Positions 7,967-16,173 of a DNA stretch of 64,000 nt are shown piece after piece (position 1 is the stretch's first letter; every line of letters begins with the position of its first letter). The position numbers and the translations under genes were made by a program. The notes under the pieces are model-generated. The model saw nothing but the letters and a program-made list of their open reading frames with translations, searched no databases and had not been told where the DNA came from. The stretch is from CAZQFV01 sp964613665 (GTDB taxonomy: Bacteria; Chloroflexota; Chloroflexia; DTKN01): the NCBI GenBank assembly GCA_964613665.1, contig CAZTIG010000001.1, positions 62,001 through 126,000 on the forward strand. The letters are read 5' to 3'.

Positions 7967-9587
7967 GGCGGCCTCCTTGCAGCTCCTGCAGGGCGAGGTC
8001 TCGCAGCTCGTACTTGCGCGACTTACCTGTCTCGGCCCGGGGGAACTCGCTGACAAACCGCACCTGGCTGGGGATCTTGAACAGCTCCAGCGTCCCCCGG
8101 CAATAGTCCAGCACCTCCCGCGCCGTCATCTCGGCCCCTTCCTCCAGCCGGACAAAGGCCCACACGCTCTCCCCGCCCACGGCGGCCGGAACGCCGACCA
8201 CCGCCGCTTCCGCAATCTTGGGATGGGACGTCAGGTAGCCCTCGATCTCGGCCGGATAGATGTTCTGCCCACCGCGGATGATGAGGTCCTTTTTCCGTCC
8301 GACGATGCGCAGGTAGCCCTGCTCGTCGATCGTGGCCAGGTCGCCCGTGTAGAGCCAACCCTCCTCGTCGATCACCTGCGCGGTCAGCTCGGGGGCCTGG
8401 TAGTAGCCCAGCATCACGCCCTCGCCGCGGATGGCCAGCTCGCCCACCTGCCCGCGGGCCAGGTCGCGCCGCTCGTCGTCCACGATGCGCGTCTCGACCC
8501 CGGCCATGGGTTGCCCCACCGTCTCGGCCTGCTGCGCGGACGAGTCGCTCAGGTTGCCGCAGGCGATCCCTCCGCCCACCTCGGTCAGGCCGAAACCGAT
8601 GTAGACGGCACAGCCGAAGCGCCGCTGGATCTCGCGGGCCAGGTGTGGCGGGCAGGGGGCAGTCCCGGTCCCACAGACGATCAGGGAGGAGGTGTCGTAG
8701 CGGTCGAAATCCGGCAGCCGCATCATGGCCTGGTACGACATCGGCACGGCCACGATGACCGTGACCCGCTCGCGCTGCACCAGCTCCAGCGCCTCCTGCG
8801 GGTGAAACCGCGGCATGGCCACCAGGCGGTCGCCCATCAGCAGGCCTTGCAGCATGACGTGCAGGCCGGTAATGGTGTGCCAGCCGACGGTGGAGAGAAA
8901 GGTCTGCGGCCGGCCGACGGCCCGCAGGAGGCGGCCCCGGTAGCGGGCCAGCGCCTTGGCCATCTGCGCCGCGATCCGCAGGTTGGCGCGCGGCCGCCAC
9001 AACTCGCGCACCTTCAGGCTGGCCACGATGGGGGCGATCAAGCTGCGGTGGGTGTGCATGGTCGCCTTCGGCTTGCCGGTGGTCCCGGAGGTGTAGAGGA
9101 GAGCCATGAGGTCGGTGGGGCTCACCTCGGCTGGCGGCAGAGGTGGCTGGCCCGCCTGCATGAGGCCGGCCAGGGTCAGGCCGCCGCTCTCTGTCCCGGC
9201 CAGGATGACGTGGCGCAGGCCCACGGACCCCGCCGCCGCCTCGCCATCGGCGGGGTTCGTGGTAACCAGGGCCACCGGCGTCGCGTCACTGAGCACTTCG
9301 CCGAGGGTGCGCTGGCGTAGCTGCGGGCTGAGCGGCAGGACGACCCCGCCCAACCGGGCCGCGGCGAAGAAGAGACAGGCGAACTCCGGCCCCGGCGGCA
9401 GGAGCGCCGCAATCCTGTCCCCTTTCTGTATCCCCAGCTCGGCCAGGCCCGCGGCCAGGGCCTCGACGCGGGCGAGCAACTGGCGGTGAGTGAGGCGCGT
9501 AGGGCCGCAGACAAACACCTCCAGATTCGGACGCTGCGCCGCCATCTGCTGGATCGCCTCAGTCAGGGTCATCCTTGTCTGGAGCAC
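7953..9587 (-). CDS. Acyl-AMP ligase / acyl-CoA synthetase (ANL superfamily)
   Basis: 544 aa. Activates a carboxylic acid with ATP and transfers it to a thiol, here probably that of the adjoining acyl carrier protein or CoA. Motifs in order: phosphate loop LLYTSGTTGKPKAT (about residues 172-185), GFGLTEVGGG, YTGDLATIDEQGYLRIVGR with the hinge Asp/Arg, RGGQNIYPAEIE, and C-terminal ETGKSRKYELRD with the catalytic Lys. GTG 9587 has GAGGAGG six bases upstream, and that sequence overlaps the TGA of the preceding GNAT gene. Four genes in a row on this strand are spaced or overlapped as one operon. Substrate cannot be read from sequence; a medium or long fatty acid is a guess from context. Confidence 0.88.
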   Translation of the reverse strand: MLQTRMTLTEAIQQMAAQRPNLEVFVCGPTRLTHRQLLARVEALAAGLAELGIQKGDRIAALLPPGPEFACLFFAAARLGGVVLPLSPQLRQRTLGEVLSDATPVALVTTNPADGEAAAGSVGLRHVILAGTESGGLTLAGLMQAGQPPLPPAEVSPTDLMALLYTSGTTGKPKATMHTHRSLIAPIVASLKVRELWRPRANLRIAAQMAKALARYRGRLLRAVGRPQTFLSTVGWHTITGLHVMLQGLLMGDRLVAMPRFHPQEALELVQRERVTVIVAVPMSYQAMMRLPDFDRYDTSSLIVCGTGTAPCPPHLAREIQRRFGCAVYIGFGLTEVGGGIACGNLSDSSAQQAETVGQPMAGVETRIVDDERRDLARGQVGELAIRGEGVMLGYYQAPELTAQVIDEEGWLYTGDLATIDEQGYLRIVGRKKDLIIRGGQNIYPAEIEGYLTSHPKIAEAAVVGVPAAVGGESVWAFVRLEEGAEMTAREVLDYCRGTLELFKIPSQVRFVSEFPRAETGKSRKYELRDLALQELQGGRRDES

Positions 9588-9597
9588 GGTGGCCTCC

Positions 9598-10737
9598 TCA
9601 CAGGTCCATGCGGTACAGGCGGTAGTGCTTGTACATCTCCGCGCCCAGGCGCCGGGCGACCAGGTTGATCATAGGGTTCAGCTCGGAGGTGAGCGAGCCG
9701 TCGAGCCACTTGTAGCCCTTGCGCTGGGCCGTCCGCAGTGCCTCCATGTACAGCAGGGCATCGATGCCGCGGCGGCGGTAGGCCTCCAGGACGCCCATCA
9801 GCTTGAAGGAGATGCGATCGATCTCGCGGATGTAGCGCCGCACCTTCAGCCAGTTCAGGGGAAAGAGCCGGCCGTTGAGGCGCCTCAGCACGCAGTTGAT
9901 GTCCGGAATCAGGACGCAGAAGCCGACCGCCTGGCCTTCGACCTCGGCAAAGAGCACCAGCTCCGGGTCCAGGAAGAGCCGCATCTGGTCGGCAAAGCGC
10001 CGGAACTCGGCCTGGCTGATCGGGACAACGTCAGGGATATTGCTCAAGGTGTCGTTGAACAGGTAGTGGATGATGGCTACCTCGCGATCCCACTGGCCGA
10101 AGTCGGCCCGCCGGAGGGTCGCGTTGCCGACGCGCCTGGATACCCCGGCCACGCGGACCAGGTCGGCCGGGACGCCCTCGAGCTCGTCGCCGAGCTGCTC
10201 CAGTGAGGCCCGCCAGGCGTAGACGTCGTGGTCCTTCTCCATCCCGTAGCGCTCGAAAAAGCCCTTGTAGTAGGGCGGCGTGTGGCCTTCCAGCAGAGCC
10301 GGCGGGCAATCGGCCCCGCCGATCAGCACGCCGGGGCTGTCGTGCTCGCCGAAGCTGGTGGGGCCGCGCACGGAGGTCATGCCGCGCCCCCGCAGCCAGT
10401 CACGGCAGGCGTCCAGCAGCCGCGCGGCGACCTCGTAGTCGTCGATCACCTCGAAGAAGCCAAAGCCGCCCTCCGGCCGGCCGATGTGCGCGACGCGGGT
10501 GCGATCGACAAAGGCGGCCACCGTTCCGACGACCTCGCGGCCCCGCCGGGCCAGGAGAAGGGCGATGTCGGCCTGCTGGTAGAAGACGCCGCGCCGTGGG
10601 TCGAGCGATTCGAGGCGGTCGGAGATCAGGGGGGGCACCCAGTTGGGGTCGCCGCGGTAGACGCGCCAGGGGAAGCGGACAAAGGCGCGCCGCTCGCGAG
10701 GGGTGGTCACGGGGTGGATCTCGACAGGTGTGGTCAT
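9598..10737 (-). CDS. GNAT-fold acyltransferase, YghO-like
   Basis: 379 aa; ATG 10737 chosen because the protein then opens MTTPVEIHPVTTPRERRAF with D-P-N-W-V-P-P-L around residue 30, the hallmark of the YghO/YHR family of predicted N-acetyltransferases. The longer upstream frame overlaps the preceding membrane-protein gene and has no ribosome site. The C-terminal half carries the GNAT core (VLFAEVEGQAVGFCVLIPD, then VLEAYRRRGIDALLYMEAL as acyl-donor loop). Family members have no settled substrate. In this operon, next to an acyl-AMP ligase and an acyl carrier protein, an acyl-ACP donor rather than acetyl-CoA is plausible (inference). Confidence 0.72.
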   Translation of the reverse strand: MTTPVEIHPVTTPRERRAFVRFPWRVYRGDPNWVPPLISDRLESLDPRRGVFYQQADIALLLARRGREVVGTVAAFVDRTRVAHIGRPEGGFGFFEVIDDYEVAARLLDACRDWLRGRGMTSVRGPTSFGEHDSPGVLIGGADCPPALLEGHTPPYYKGFFERYGMEKDHDVYAWRASLEQLGDELEGVPADLVRVAGVSRRVGNATLRRADFGQWDREVAIIHYLFNDTLSNIPDVVPISQAEFRRFADQMRLFLDPELVLFAEVEGQAVGFCVLIPDINCVLRRLNGRLFPLNWLKVRRYIREIDRISFKLMGVLEAYRRRGIDALLYMEALRTAQRKGYKWLDGSLTSELNPMINLVARRLGAEMYKHYRLYRMDL

Positions 10738-10739
10738 CG

Positions 10740-11312
10740 CTACCTTTCCTCGACCTTCTCTGGGCGGAGCGCCAGGGCCATCTGCATGCCGCCGAGGGCG
10801 AGGTCCAGGACCAGCGCGACACCCATCACGATGGCCAGGGCAACCCACATGGCCGGCTCGAAGGTGCGCGCCTGGAGCTTGCGGGCCTCGTGCAGGATCC
10901 CAAATGCGTTGGCGTAGCTGACCAGGGCGACGAGCGGCCCGCAGGCCACCGCCAGGGTGCGCGCCAGCCCGGCCAGCCGGACGGCCAGGCGAGGGGGCAG
11001 CCAGTGGGCGAGCAGCGCCTCTGCTGACAGGACCAGGGCGAGCAGTACGGATACCACGGCCGGGTACAGCCCGGCCAGGCCTGAGGGCAGTGTCAGGAAG
11101 GCCGTGGGCGTTGCCAGGTAGAGGACGAGGGTAAAGAGGCCGGTGCGCCACGGCAGCAGCATGAGGGGTGGGCGCAGGCCAGGGGCGGCCTCGTACAGCA
11201 GGCGGAGCAGCCAGGCCAGGAGGACGCCCCCGCCGCCGCCCACGACGGCGCCGGCCAGAAAGACCACCGCCGCATGCAAGAGATGCAGGGGAGTCGCCTC
11301 GAACATGTCCAT
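10740..11312 (-). CDS. Integral membrane protein of unknown function
   Basis: 190 aa with about five hydrophobic helices (AVVFLAGAVVGGGGGVLLAW, TGLFTLVLYLATPTAFLTL, AVVSVLLALVLSAEALL, WVALAIVMGVALVLDLAL). ATG 11312 has GAGGAGG at optimal spacing and a TTGACT-17-TATCCT promoter about 55 bases upstream, so it is the first gene of the acyl-transfer operon. Its TAG is separated by two bases from the start of the GNAT gene. A loose resemblance to permease domains of ABC importers is visible but not convincing. It may be the membrane acceptor or channel for the pathway. Confidence 0.6.
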   Translation of the reverse strand: MDMFEATPLHLLHAAVVFLAGAVVGGGGGVLLAWLLRLLYEAAPGLRPPLMLLPWRTGLFTLVLYLATPTAFLTLPSGLAGLYPAVVSVLLALVLSAEALLAHWLPPRLAVRLAGLARTLAVACGPLVALVSYANAFGILHEARKLQARTFEPAMWVALAIVMGVALVLDLALGGMQMALALRPEKVEER

Positions 11313-11366
11313 CTGGGCCTCCTCGCCATGCACCGCCTCGCCGGCCGGCCCCGGGGGGACAGACGT

Positions 11367-11395
11367 AGGATAGCACGACTGTGGCCACAAGTCAA
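11367..11395 (-). promoter_or_regulatory. SigA-type promoter of the acyl-transfer operon
   Basis: Minus strand TTGACT (11395-11390), 17-bp spacer, extended TGC-TATCCT (11372-11367), 55 bases before ATG 11312. Confidence 0.65.
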
Positions 11396-11407
11396 GAGGG
11401 AGGTGTC

Positions 11408-11573
11408 CACGGCCGTACCAAAGTCGCCGGCCTTGACCGGCAAGTGCCCGGCTCAGGCAACGGCACGCCGCCGCACATCCCGGGACACGGCAATGGTGCG
11501 GCCATGCCCCACTGACCGCCGGCCGGGCACTTGCCATCCGCTGTGCATCGGGGCGACCTTGATATCGCCGTGG
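11408..11573 (+). repeat. Dispersed repeat A, copy 1
   Basis: About 166 bp matching, by eye at roughly three quarters of positions, the reverse complement of 15458-15622. It holds a perfect 14-bp inverted repeat, GGCAAGTGCCCGGC (11439-11452) and GCCGGGCACTTGCC (11522-11535), with smaller nested inverted repeats inside and outside it. It lies between the acyl-transfer promoter and the serine hydrolase gene and codes for nothing recognisable. A TACAAT box (11600-11605) follows. Confidence 0.65.
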
Positions 11574-11715
11574 GAGGTGGCGTTTTCCCCGAAACGTGCT
11601 ACAATACCCCCGCGGCGGAGGCGCAGTGCCGGCAGCCCGATGGAGGCGTGGTGGCAGCCGCCGATCTGCCCCGCGGGCCGCGCACCGGGCGGCGCCCGCC
11701 ACAACGGAGGTGAAC

Positions 11716-13146
11716 GTGGCATCGACACTGGAGTCGCAGCTCGATTCGCTCTGCCGGCACGTGCAGAGCGCCTATGACGTGCCGGGCCTGGCCGTCGGCG
11801 TCGTGCAGGACGGCCACATCGTCCACACCGGCGCGTACGGGGTCCGTAGCGTCGATACCCAGGAGCCGCTCACACCGCGCTCCCTCTTCCACATGGCCTC
11901 GATCTCGAAGCTCTTTGTCACCACGGCGGTGATGCAGTTGTGGGAACGGGGGCTGGTGGATCTGGACGCTCCGGTGGTGCGCTACCTGCCCTATTTTGCC
12001 CTGGCCGACGCGCGCCACACGGCCATCACGGTGGCGCAGATGCTCAGCCACACGTCCGGCATGCCCGACGTGGAGGATTACTCCTGGGACCGGCCCGAGT
12101 ACGACGAGGGCGCGGCGGAGCGCTATGTCCGCAGCCTGCGCGGCGAGCCGATGAACGGCGACCCCGGGGCCCGCTTCGCCTACAGCAACATGGCCTTCGA
12201 GGTGCTCGGAGACCTCATCGCCAAGCTGGCGGGGACGTCGTTCGAGGCGTACGTCAAGGAGAACGTGCTCGATCCGCTGGGGATGGCCGACAGCACCTTT
12301 CTCCGCGTGCAGGTGTCGCCGACTCTGGCCACGTCCCCGCACCTGCGCACGCCGCTGCTGGCGGTGAGCGACATCTATCCCTACCACCGGGCGCACGCCC
12401 CCAGCTCCACGCTGCACTCCAGCGCCCTGGAGATGTGCGCCTGGGGCCTGGCCCACCTGCAGCGCGGCACGCTGAACGGCCGGCAGATCCTGGCCCCGGC
12501 CACCTACGATCTGCTCTGGCGCCCGCGCGCGCAGGTCATCTGGGACGACGGACCCTCCGGAGAGGAGATCGGCCTGGGTTGGTTCCTGTGGGAGCATCGC
12601 GGCCTGCGGGCCGTCTCGCACGGTGGCGGGGACGTCGGCTACAACACCTTCTTCGCCATGCTGCCGGAGAGAGGGCTGGCGGTGGTCGTGCTGGCCAACG
12701 TCCTTCCCGCACCCGTCTTCACGCTCACCAAGCCCATCCTCGACGCCGCGCTGGGCCTGGAGCTGCAGCTGCCCAAGCCGCCGCTCCTGGTGCCCCTGGG
12801 CCGCGTCCTGGCCGAGGAGGGCCTCACCGCTGCCATCGCCCAGTATCGGGGGTCGCGCGAGCAGCTCGTCGAGTCGTACGACCTCGCCCCCAACTACTGG
12901 AGCGCGTCGGCCGAGATGCTGATCGAGGTCAGACGCTACACAGCCGCGCTGCCGCTGCTGGAGCTGAGCAAGGAGCTGTTCCCGGGGGAGGAGTGGCCCT
13001 GGCGGCTCACGGGTCAGGCCTGTCTGAAGAGCGGCGACCGGGAGCGGGCCCTGGAGAACCTGCGCGAGGCGCAGCGCCGCGGGCCGGAGAACAAGGAAGT
13101 GGCCACACTGCTGGAGGCGGCCGCGCGGCTGCCCGGGGGCCGGTAG
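11716..13146 (+). CDS. Serine hydrolase, beta-lactamase class C / EstB type
   Basis: 476 aa. Penicillin-binding-protein-like hydrolase acting on esters, peptides or beta-lactam-like amides. The GTG at 11716 follows GGAGG by five bases. Motifs: SISK (S-x-x-K with the nucleophilic Ser, in FHMASISKLFVTT), Y-S-N (FAYSNMAFEVLGD) and H-G-G (VSHGGGDVGYN), in the usual order. No signal peptide is visible, so it is probably cytoplasmic. About 110 residues after the catalytic domain end in a tetratricopeptide-like helix pair (GQACLKSGDRERALENLREA), a combination common in Chloroflexi and Acidobacteria homologues. Monocistronic, flanked by repeat A upstream and a convergent thioesterase gene. Confidence 0.87.
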   Translation: MASTLESQLDSLCRHVQSAYDVPGLAVGVVQDGHIVHTGAYGVRSVDTQEPLTPRSLFHMASISKLFVTTAVMQLWERGLVDLDAPVVRYLPYFALADARHTAITVAQMLSHTSGMPDVEDYSWDRPEYDEGAAERYVRSLRGEPMNGDPGARFAYSNMAFEVLGDLIAKLAGTSFEAYVKENVLDPLGMADSTFLRVQVSPTLATSPHLRTPLLAVSDIYPYHRAHAPSSTLHSSALEMCAWGLAHLQRGTLNGRQILAPATYDLLWRPRAQVIWDDGPSGEEIGLGWFLWEHRGLRAVSHGGGDVGYNTFFAMLPERGLAVVVLANVLPAPVFTLTKPILDAALGLELQLPKPPLLVPLGRVLAEEGLTAAIAQYRGSREQLVESYDLAPNYWSASAEMLIEVRRYTAALPLLELSKELFPGEEWPWRLTGQACLKSGDRERALENLREAQRRGPENKEVATLLEAAARLPGGR

Positions 13147-13173
13147 GGGAGAGACAGGCCCGGTGAGACGGAG

Positions 13174-13647
13174 CTAGTGCTGCGCTGCCATCGCCTCGGG
13201 CATGCGCACTGCCACCACCTCCCCGCGGACGCAGACCTCGCCCTGGGCGACGATCCATGCCTCGACGAGCACCTTGCGGCCCTTGACCTCCTTGACGCGC
13301 CCGCGGATCTCCAGGGGCAGGCCGAGGGGGGTGGGGCGCAGGTAGCTGACCTGCAGGGACGCGGTCACGTAGCGCAGGGCCGGCTCGGTGCCCATGGCGC
13401 GGCCCTCGGCGCGGTACCCGGCCGCGGCGGCCGTGCCGGTGCCGTGGCAGTCGATGAGCGAGGCCAGCAGCCCGCCGTAGACGTACCCCGGCAGGGCGAC
13501 GTGGTAGGACCGCGGGGTGAAGGTGGCGACGGTCTCGTCCCCGTCCCAGTAGCTTTGCAGGTGCAGCCCGTGCTCGTTGAGCCGGCCGCAGCCGTAGCAG
13601 TAGCTGAGCTCGTCGGGGTAATAGTCCTGGAACGCGCGCGTTGTCAT
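13174..13647 (-). CDS. PaaI-family hotdog thioesterase
   Basis: 157 aa, the standard length of a single hotdog domain. Hydrolyses acyl- or aryl-CoA thioesters. ATG 13647 has AAGGAG upstream. The long helix with GYVYGGLLASLIDCHGTGTA carries the G-G-x-x-x-x-x-x-D pattern of the active site, and the central strands (LQVSYLRPTPLG, LEIRGRVKEVKGRKVLVEA) are canonical. An N-terminal C-Y-G-C-G motif (LSYCYGCGRLNEHGL), typical of a subset of PaaI-like proteins, may bind metal. Followed 28 bases later on the opposite side by the serine hydrolase stop (convergent). Confidence 0.87.
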   Translation of the reverse strand: MTTRAFQDYYPDELSYCYGCGRLNEHGLHLQSYWDGDETVATFTPRSYHVALPGYVYGGLLASLIDCHGTGTAAAAGYRAEGRAMGTEPALRYVTASLQVSYLRPTPLGLPLEIRGRVKEVKGRKVLVEAWIVAQGEVCVRGEVVAVRMPEAMAAQH

Positions 13648-13674
13648 CGGGTCTCGCTCCTTGTTGGTCGCGTG

Positions 13675-14154
13675 TCACCAGCCGCGGATGAGCGCCGCGG
13701 CGATAAAGCCGGCCCCCATGGTCATCAGCGCCCCCGTGAAGATGCCGCGCATGGCCTGGGAAATGGTCGTGTGGCCCAGGACGGCCACCAGGTTGCCGTA
13801 GATGATGGGCACGCCGACCAGGGCCACCAGGGCGCGCATGCCGCCGCCGAGGGAAAAGAGCTCCACCAGGAGGCAGAAGAGGGCGTTGGCCACAAAGGCG
13901 ATGAGCCCGGCGCCCAGGAGAACGCGAAGCTCGCGCCAGGAGCGTGGCCGGCCGATGACGCGGGCGGCCGCCCATAGGGTAAGGGCGAGGAGACCCATGG
14001 CGCCGGCCGCGGCCAAGGCCGTGAGCCAGAGCGGCCACCGCCAGCCGGTCCCGTAGAGCGGGGGCCATGGCAGCAGGTGCGGGCTGAGGAGCATGCCGAT
14101 GGTCAGCCCGACGCCGATGAGAAAGCCGGCGATGGCGCCGAGGGATTTGGGCAT
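13675..14154 (-). CDS. Small integral membrane protein
   Basis: 159 aa with about five hydrophobic segments (GAIAGFLIGVGLTIGMLL, WPLWLTALAAAGAMGLLAL, VLLGAGLIAFVANALFCLLV, GIFTGALMTMGAGFIAAALI). ATG 14154 follows an AAAGG ribosome site. The large open frame extending upstream through repeat B and the STAS gene is not real. No family recognised; 28 bases separate it from the thioesterase gene, so the two are probably co-transcribed. Confidence 0.6.
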   Translation of the reverse strand: MPKSLGAIAGFLIGVGLTIGMLLSPHLLPWPPLYGTGWRWPLWLTALAAAGAMGLLALTLWAAARVIGRPRSWRELRVLLGAGLIAFVANALFCLLVELFSLGGGMRALVALVGVPIIYGNLVAVLGHTTISQAMRGIFTGALMTMGAGFIAAALIRGW

Positions 14155-14167
14155 GGGTTTGACCTTT

Positions 14168-14425
14168 CTGCCCGGCTGCGCCGGGTCTCTGCCCGGCTGC
14201 GCCGGGTCTCTGCCCGGCTGCGCCGGATGGTGCGTGGTTGCAGGGCATGTGCCCGTTTCTCTTGCGAGGGGGCCAGCCCCCTCGCCTCCCCCGCCGGGGG
14301 CCTGCGGCCCCCGGACCCCCGCACCGGCCCGCTGCCGGGCGGCCTGGGCGCGGTAGCTGCTGCGCTGCGGCGCGGTGCTGCGACGATTCGCCGCGCGGCT
14401 ACCGGTCCGGGTGGCGGGCCACCAG
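14168..14425 (+). repeat. Dispersed repeat B, copy 1, with three tandem palindromes
   Basis: Begins with three copies at 21-bp spacing of the palindrome CCCGGCTGCGCCGGG (starting 14171, 14192, 14213; the last ends in A). The following sequence (GCATGTGCCCGTTTC, CCGCCGGGGGCCTGCGGCC, GCGGCGCGGTGCTGCGACGA) is clearly related by eye to 20001-20245 in the same orientation. It sits immediately upstream of the start of the membrane protein gene on the minus strand. No coding content. Confidence 0.6.
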
Positions 14426-14510
14426 CAGGTGGTGGCTCTCGAGTCCGCCAGACCGGCCCTGGCCGGTGTGTGGCTCCTTGGTTTCGATAAGCGGCGAGCG
14501 CAGCGCGCCG

Positions 14511-15308
14511 CTACCTGACCCGCGGAGCCGCCGTCAGGCCGCTTCCCGTCCTCTCGAGCGCATAGGCCAGCCCTTCCTGCAGTGTGGCGCGGACGACGAG
14601 GCGGGAGGGGTCCAATCCCGCCGTGAGCATAGTCTGGGCGACCTCCGCCCGAATGCCCGTCAGGACCGGCTCCGCTCCCAGCAGGCGCACCGACGTGGCG
14701 GTATCGAGCAGGGCCTTGACTACCGTGGGATCGAGCACCGGAACACCGGTGATGTCGATGATCACCACGGCGGCGCGGTTGCGGTGAACCTCGCGCAGCA
14801 GCGCCCTGGGAATCTGTTCGGCCCGTTCCGAGTCGATGCTCCCGATGAGCGGCATGGCCAGAACTCCTGCGGCGATGGGGATGACCGGCGTGACGAGCGC
14901 GGCCGTCGCGCGCTGCGCCGCGGCCATTTCCTCCTGTAGTCGCCTTTCGCCCTCGTAGGCGGCCTGCAGCTCCTCCTGCCGTGCTTGGAGCTGCCGCGCG
15001 TGATCCTGGACATCCTCGATGGTATCGCGTCCCACGCGGACTACCAGGTAGACGAAGAGCGCTCCGAAGAGAAAGACCGCCCCGGTGATGAGGGCCAGGA
15101 TGTCTTTCAGGCCGACGGCAAGGAAGGCAGTCGCGGCAAGGTAGCCTGCCAGGAAAAAGATCATCAGGAGACGCAGGACACGCCAGCGGCGCAAGAACCT
15201 GCCTGTTTCCACCATCCGCAGGACGTGCGTCGTCCCGGTTAAGGACAGGAGCATGACGCCCGCGCCCGCGAAGATGAGGCCGCTGGTGATCCAGTCCATC
15301 AATGTCAT
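14511..15308 (-). CDS. Membrane protein with C-terminal RsbR-type STAS domain
   Basis: 265 aa. Four hydrophobic helices in the first 100 residues (SGLIFAGAGVMLLSL, LLMIFFLAGYLAATAFLAV, ILALITGAVFLFGALFVYLV), a coiled coil (residues about 95-130, RQLQARQEELQAAYEGERRL), then a STAS domain. The latter reads IIDITGVPVLDPTVVKALLD and GIRAEVAQTMLTAGLD, the two stretches that in RsbR/RsbS proteins hold the Thr/Ser residues phosphorylated by RsbT. So it looks like a membrane-bound stressosome sensor; no RsbT kinase is in the window. GGAGG precedes ATG 15308, with a promoter about 105 bases upstream. A second STAS protein with the same signature lies at 44851-47592. Confidence 0.82.
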   Translation of the reverse strand: MTLMDWITSGLIFAGAGVMLLSLTGTTHVLRMVETGRFLRRWRVLRLLMIFFLAGYLAATAFLAVGLKDILALITGAVFLFGALFVYLVVRVGRDTIEDVQDHARQLQARQEELQAAYEGERRLQEEMAAAQRATAALVTPVIPIAAGVLAMPLIGSIDSERAEQIPRALLREVHRNRAAVVIIDITGVPVLDPTVVKALLDTATSVRLLGAEPVLTGIRAEVAQTMLTAGLDPSRLVVRATLQEGLAYALERTGSGLTAAPRVR

Positions 15309-15411
15309 CCGATGTCCTCCAGTGCGGCGTCAGCACGGGCACCTCTGGGCACCTGGCCCCTCGGCTCGCCCGGCGCGGCGCGGCTGCAGTGCTGGCATGG
15401 TTGCACGCCAC

Positions 15412-15440
15412 ATGATAGCACAAGGTCGGGTCAGGGGCAA
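15412..15440 (-). promoter_or_regulatory. SigA-type promoter of the membrane STAS gene
   Basis: Minus strand TTGCCC (15440-15435), 17-bp spacer, extended TGC-TATCAT (15417-15412). Confidence 0.55.
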
Positions 15441-15457
15441 GCCGGGGCTTTGCCCGG

Positions 15458-15622
15458 CATGGCGATATGAAGGTCGCGGTGGTGTACCACGAATGGCAGG
15501 TGCCCGGCCTGCAGGAAGCGCGACACGGCCGTGCCATTGCGCCGCCCCTGCATGGGTGGCGTCGTGTCGTTGCCGGGGCTGGGCACTTGCCGGCCAAGGC
15601 CGGCGACTTTGCCATGGCCGTG
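15458..15622 (-). repeat. Dispersed repeat A, copy 2
   Basis: Inverted relative to copy 1 at 11408-11573. Arms GGCAGGTGCCCGGC (15495-15508) and GCTGGGCACTTGCC (15578-15591) pair at all 14 positions if G-U pairs are allowed on the plus-strand transcript. Further inverted repeats lie within (CGACACG and CGTGTCG). Followed by a separate palindrome CCCGGCTTCGCCGGG (15627-15641). No coding content. Confidence 0.65.
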
Positions 15623-15741
15623 TTTGCCCGGCTTCGCCGGGCCCGCTACGGGCCCGTTCACTGTGGCGCACGCAGCGCAAACACACGGATCTGCATGTTG
15701 GTCCATCCCCCTGGCGTCAAGCATGAGTGCGAGGGCTATGG

Positions 15742-15747
15742 TAGAAT
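15742..15747 (+). promoter_or_regulatory. Possible extended -10 box for the YkgJ gene
   Basis: TATGG-TAGAAT, a TG-n extended -10 element, 113 bases before GTG 15860. No convincing -35 box. Confidence 0.3.
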
Positions 15748-15859
15748 AGGGACGAGAGGTGCCGGGTCGAGATCTGGGCAATCGCCAGGTGTCGGCTGCC
15801 TCGGGGTCTTCTATGGCCGGCCTCAAGACCAACCACGGCAAGGTGCAGGAGGTGGCGCT

Positions 15860-16147
15860 GTGAGCGCAGAAGCGCCGGAAGCCCCCATGCCCTGCCGCCC
15901 GGGCTGCGGGGCCTGCTGCGTGGCCATGTCCATCTCGTCCCCCATCCCCGGCCTGCCGCAGGGCAAGCCGGCCGGCGTCCCCTGCCCCCACCTGGCCCCC
16001 GACAAGCGCTGCCTGCTCTACGGCCGGCCCGAGCGGCCGGCCGTCTGCTCCGCCCTCCGGCCGAGCCGCGAGATGTGCGGCGATACACCCGAGGAGGCCA
16101 TGGCCTATATTGCCGAGCTCGAGCGCCTCACCCGGCCGGGATCCTAG
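15860..16147 (+). CDS. YkgJ-family cysteine-cluster protein
   Basis: 95 aa. GTG 15860 is chosen for its AGGAGG at eight bases; the frame extends upstream through repeat A without ribosome site. The cysteine pattern CRPGCGACCVA, then CPHLAPDKRCLLYGRPERP and VCSALRP, ending MCGD, is that of the YkgJ/CxxCxxCC family of small putative zinc- or iron-binding proteins. About eight cysteines would bind metal. Cellular role is unknown in all homologues. Single-gene unit between the STAS gene (divergent) and the large secreted protein (convergent). Confidence 0.82.
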   Translation: MSAEAPEAPMPCRPGCGACCVAMSISSPIPGLPQGKPAGVPCPHLAPDKRCLLYGRPERPAVCSALRPSREMCGDTPEEAMAYIAELERLTRPGS

Positions 16148-16173
16148 TGGCGCAGCCGGCGCCCGACCCACCC

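Noticed and set aside
10740..11312. ABC transporter permease
   Set aside because: Hydrophobic pattern is compatible but no EAA loop and no adjacent ATPase or binding protein.
11408..11573. Insertion sequence or transposase remnant for repeat A
   Set aside because: No open frame with transposase content; a non-autonomous element remains possible, so it is reported as a repeat only.
13675..15615. 646-residue minus-strand open frame covering the membrane protein, repeat B and antisense/other-phase STAS DNA
   Set aside because: Only the last 159 codons have a ribosome site and membrane-protein content; the rest crosses repeat B and the real STAS gene in another phase.
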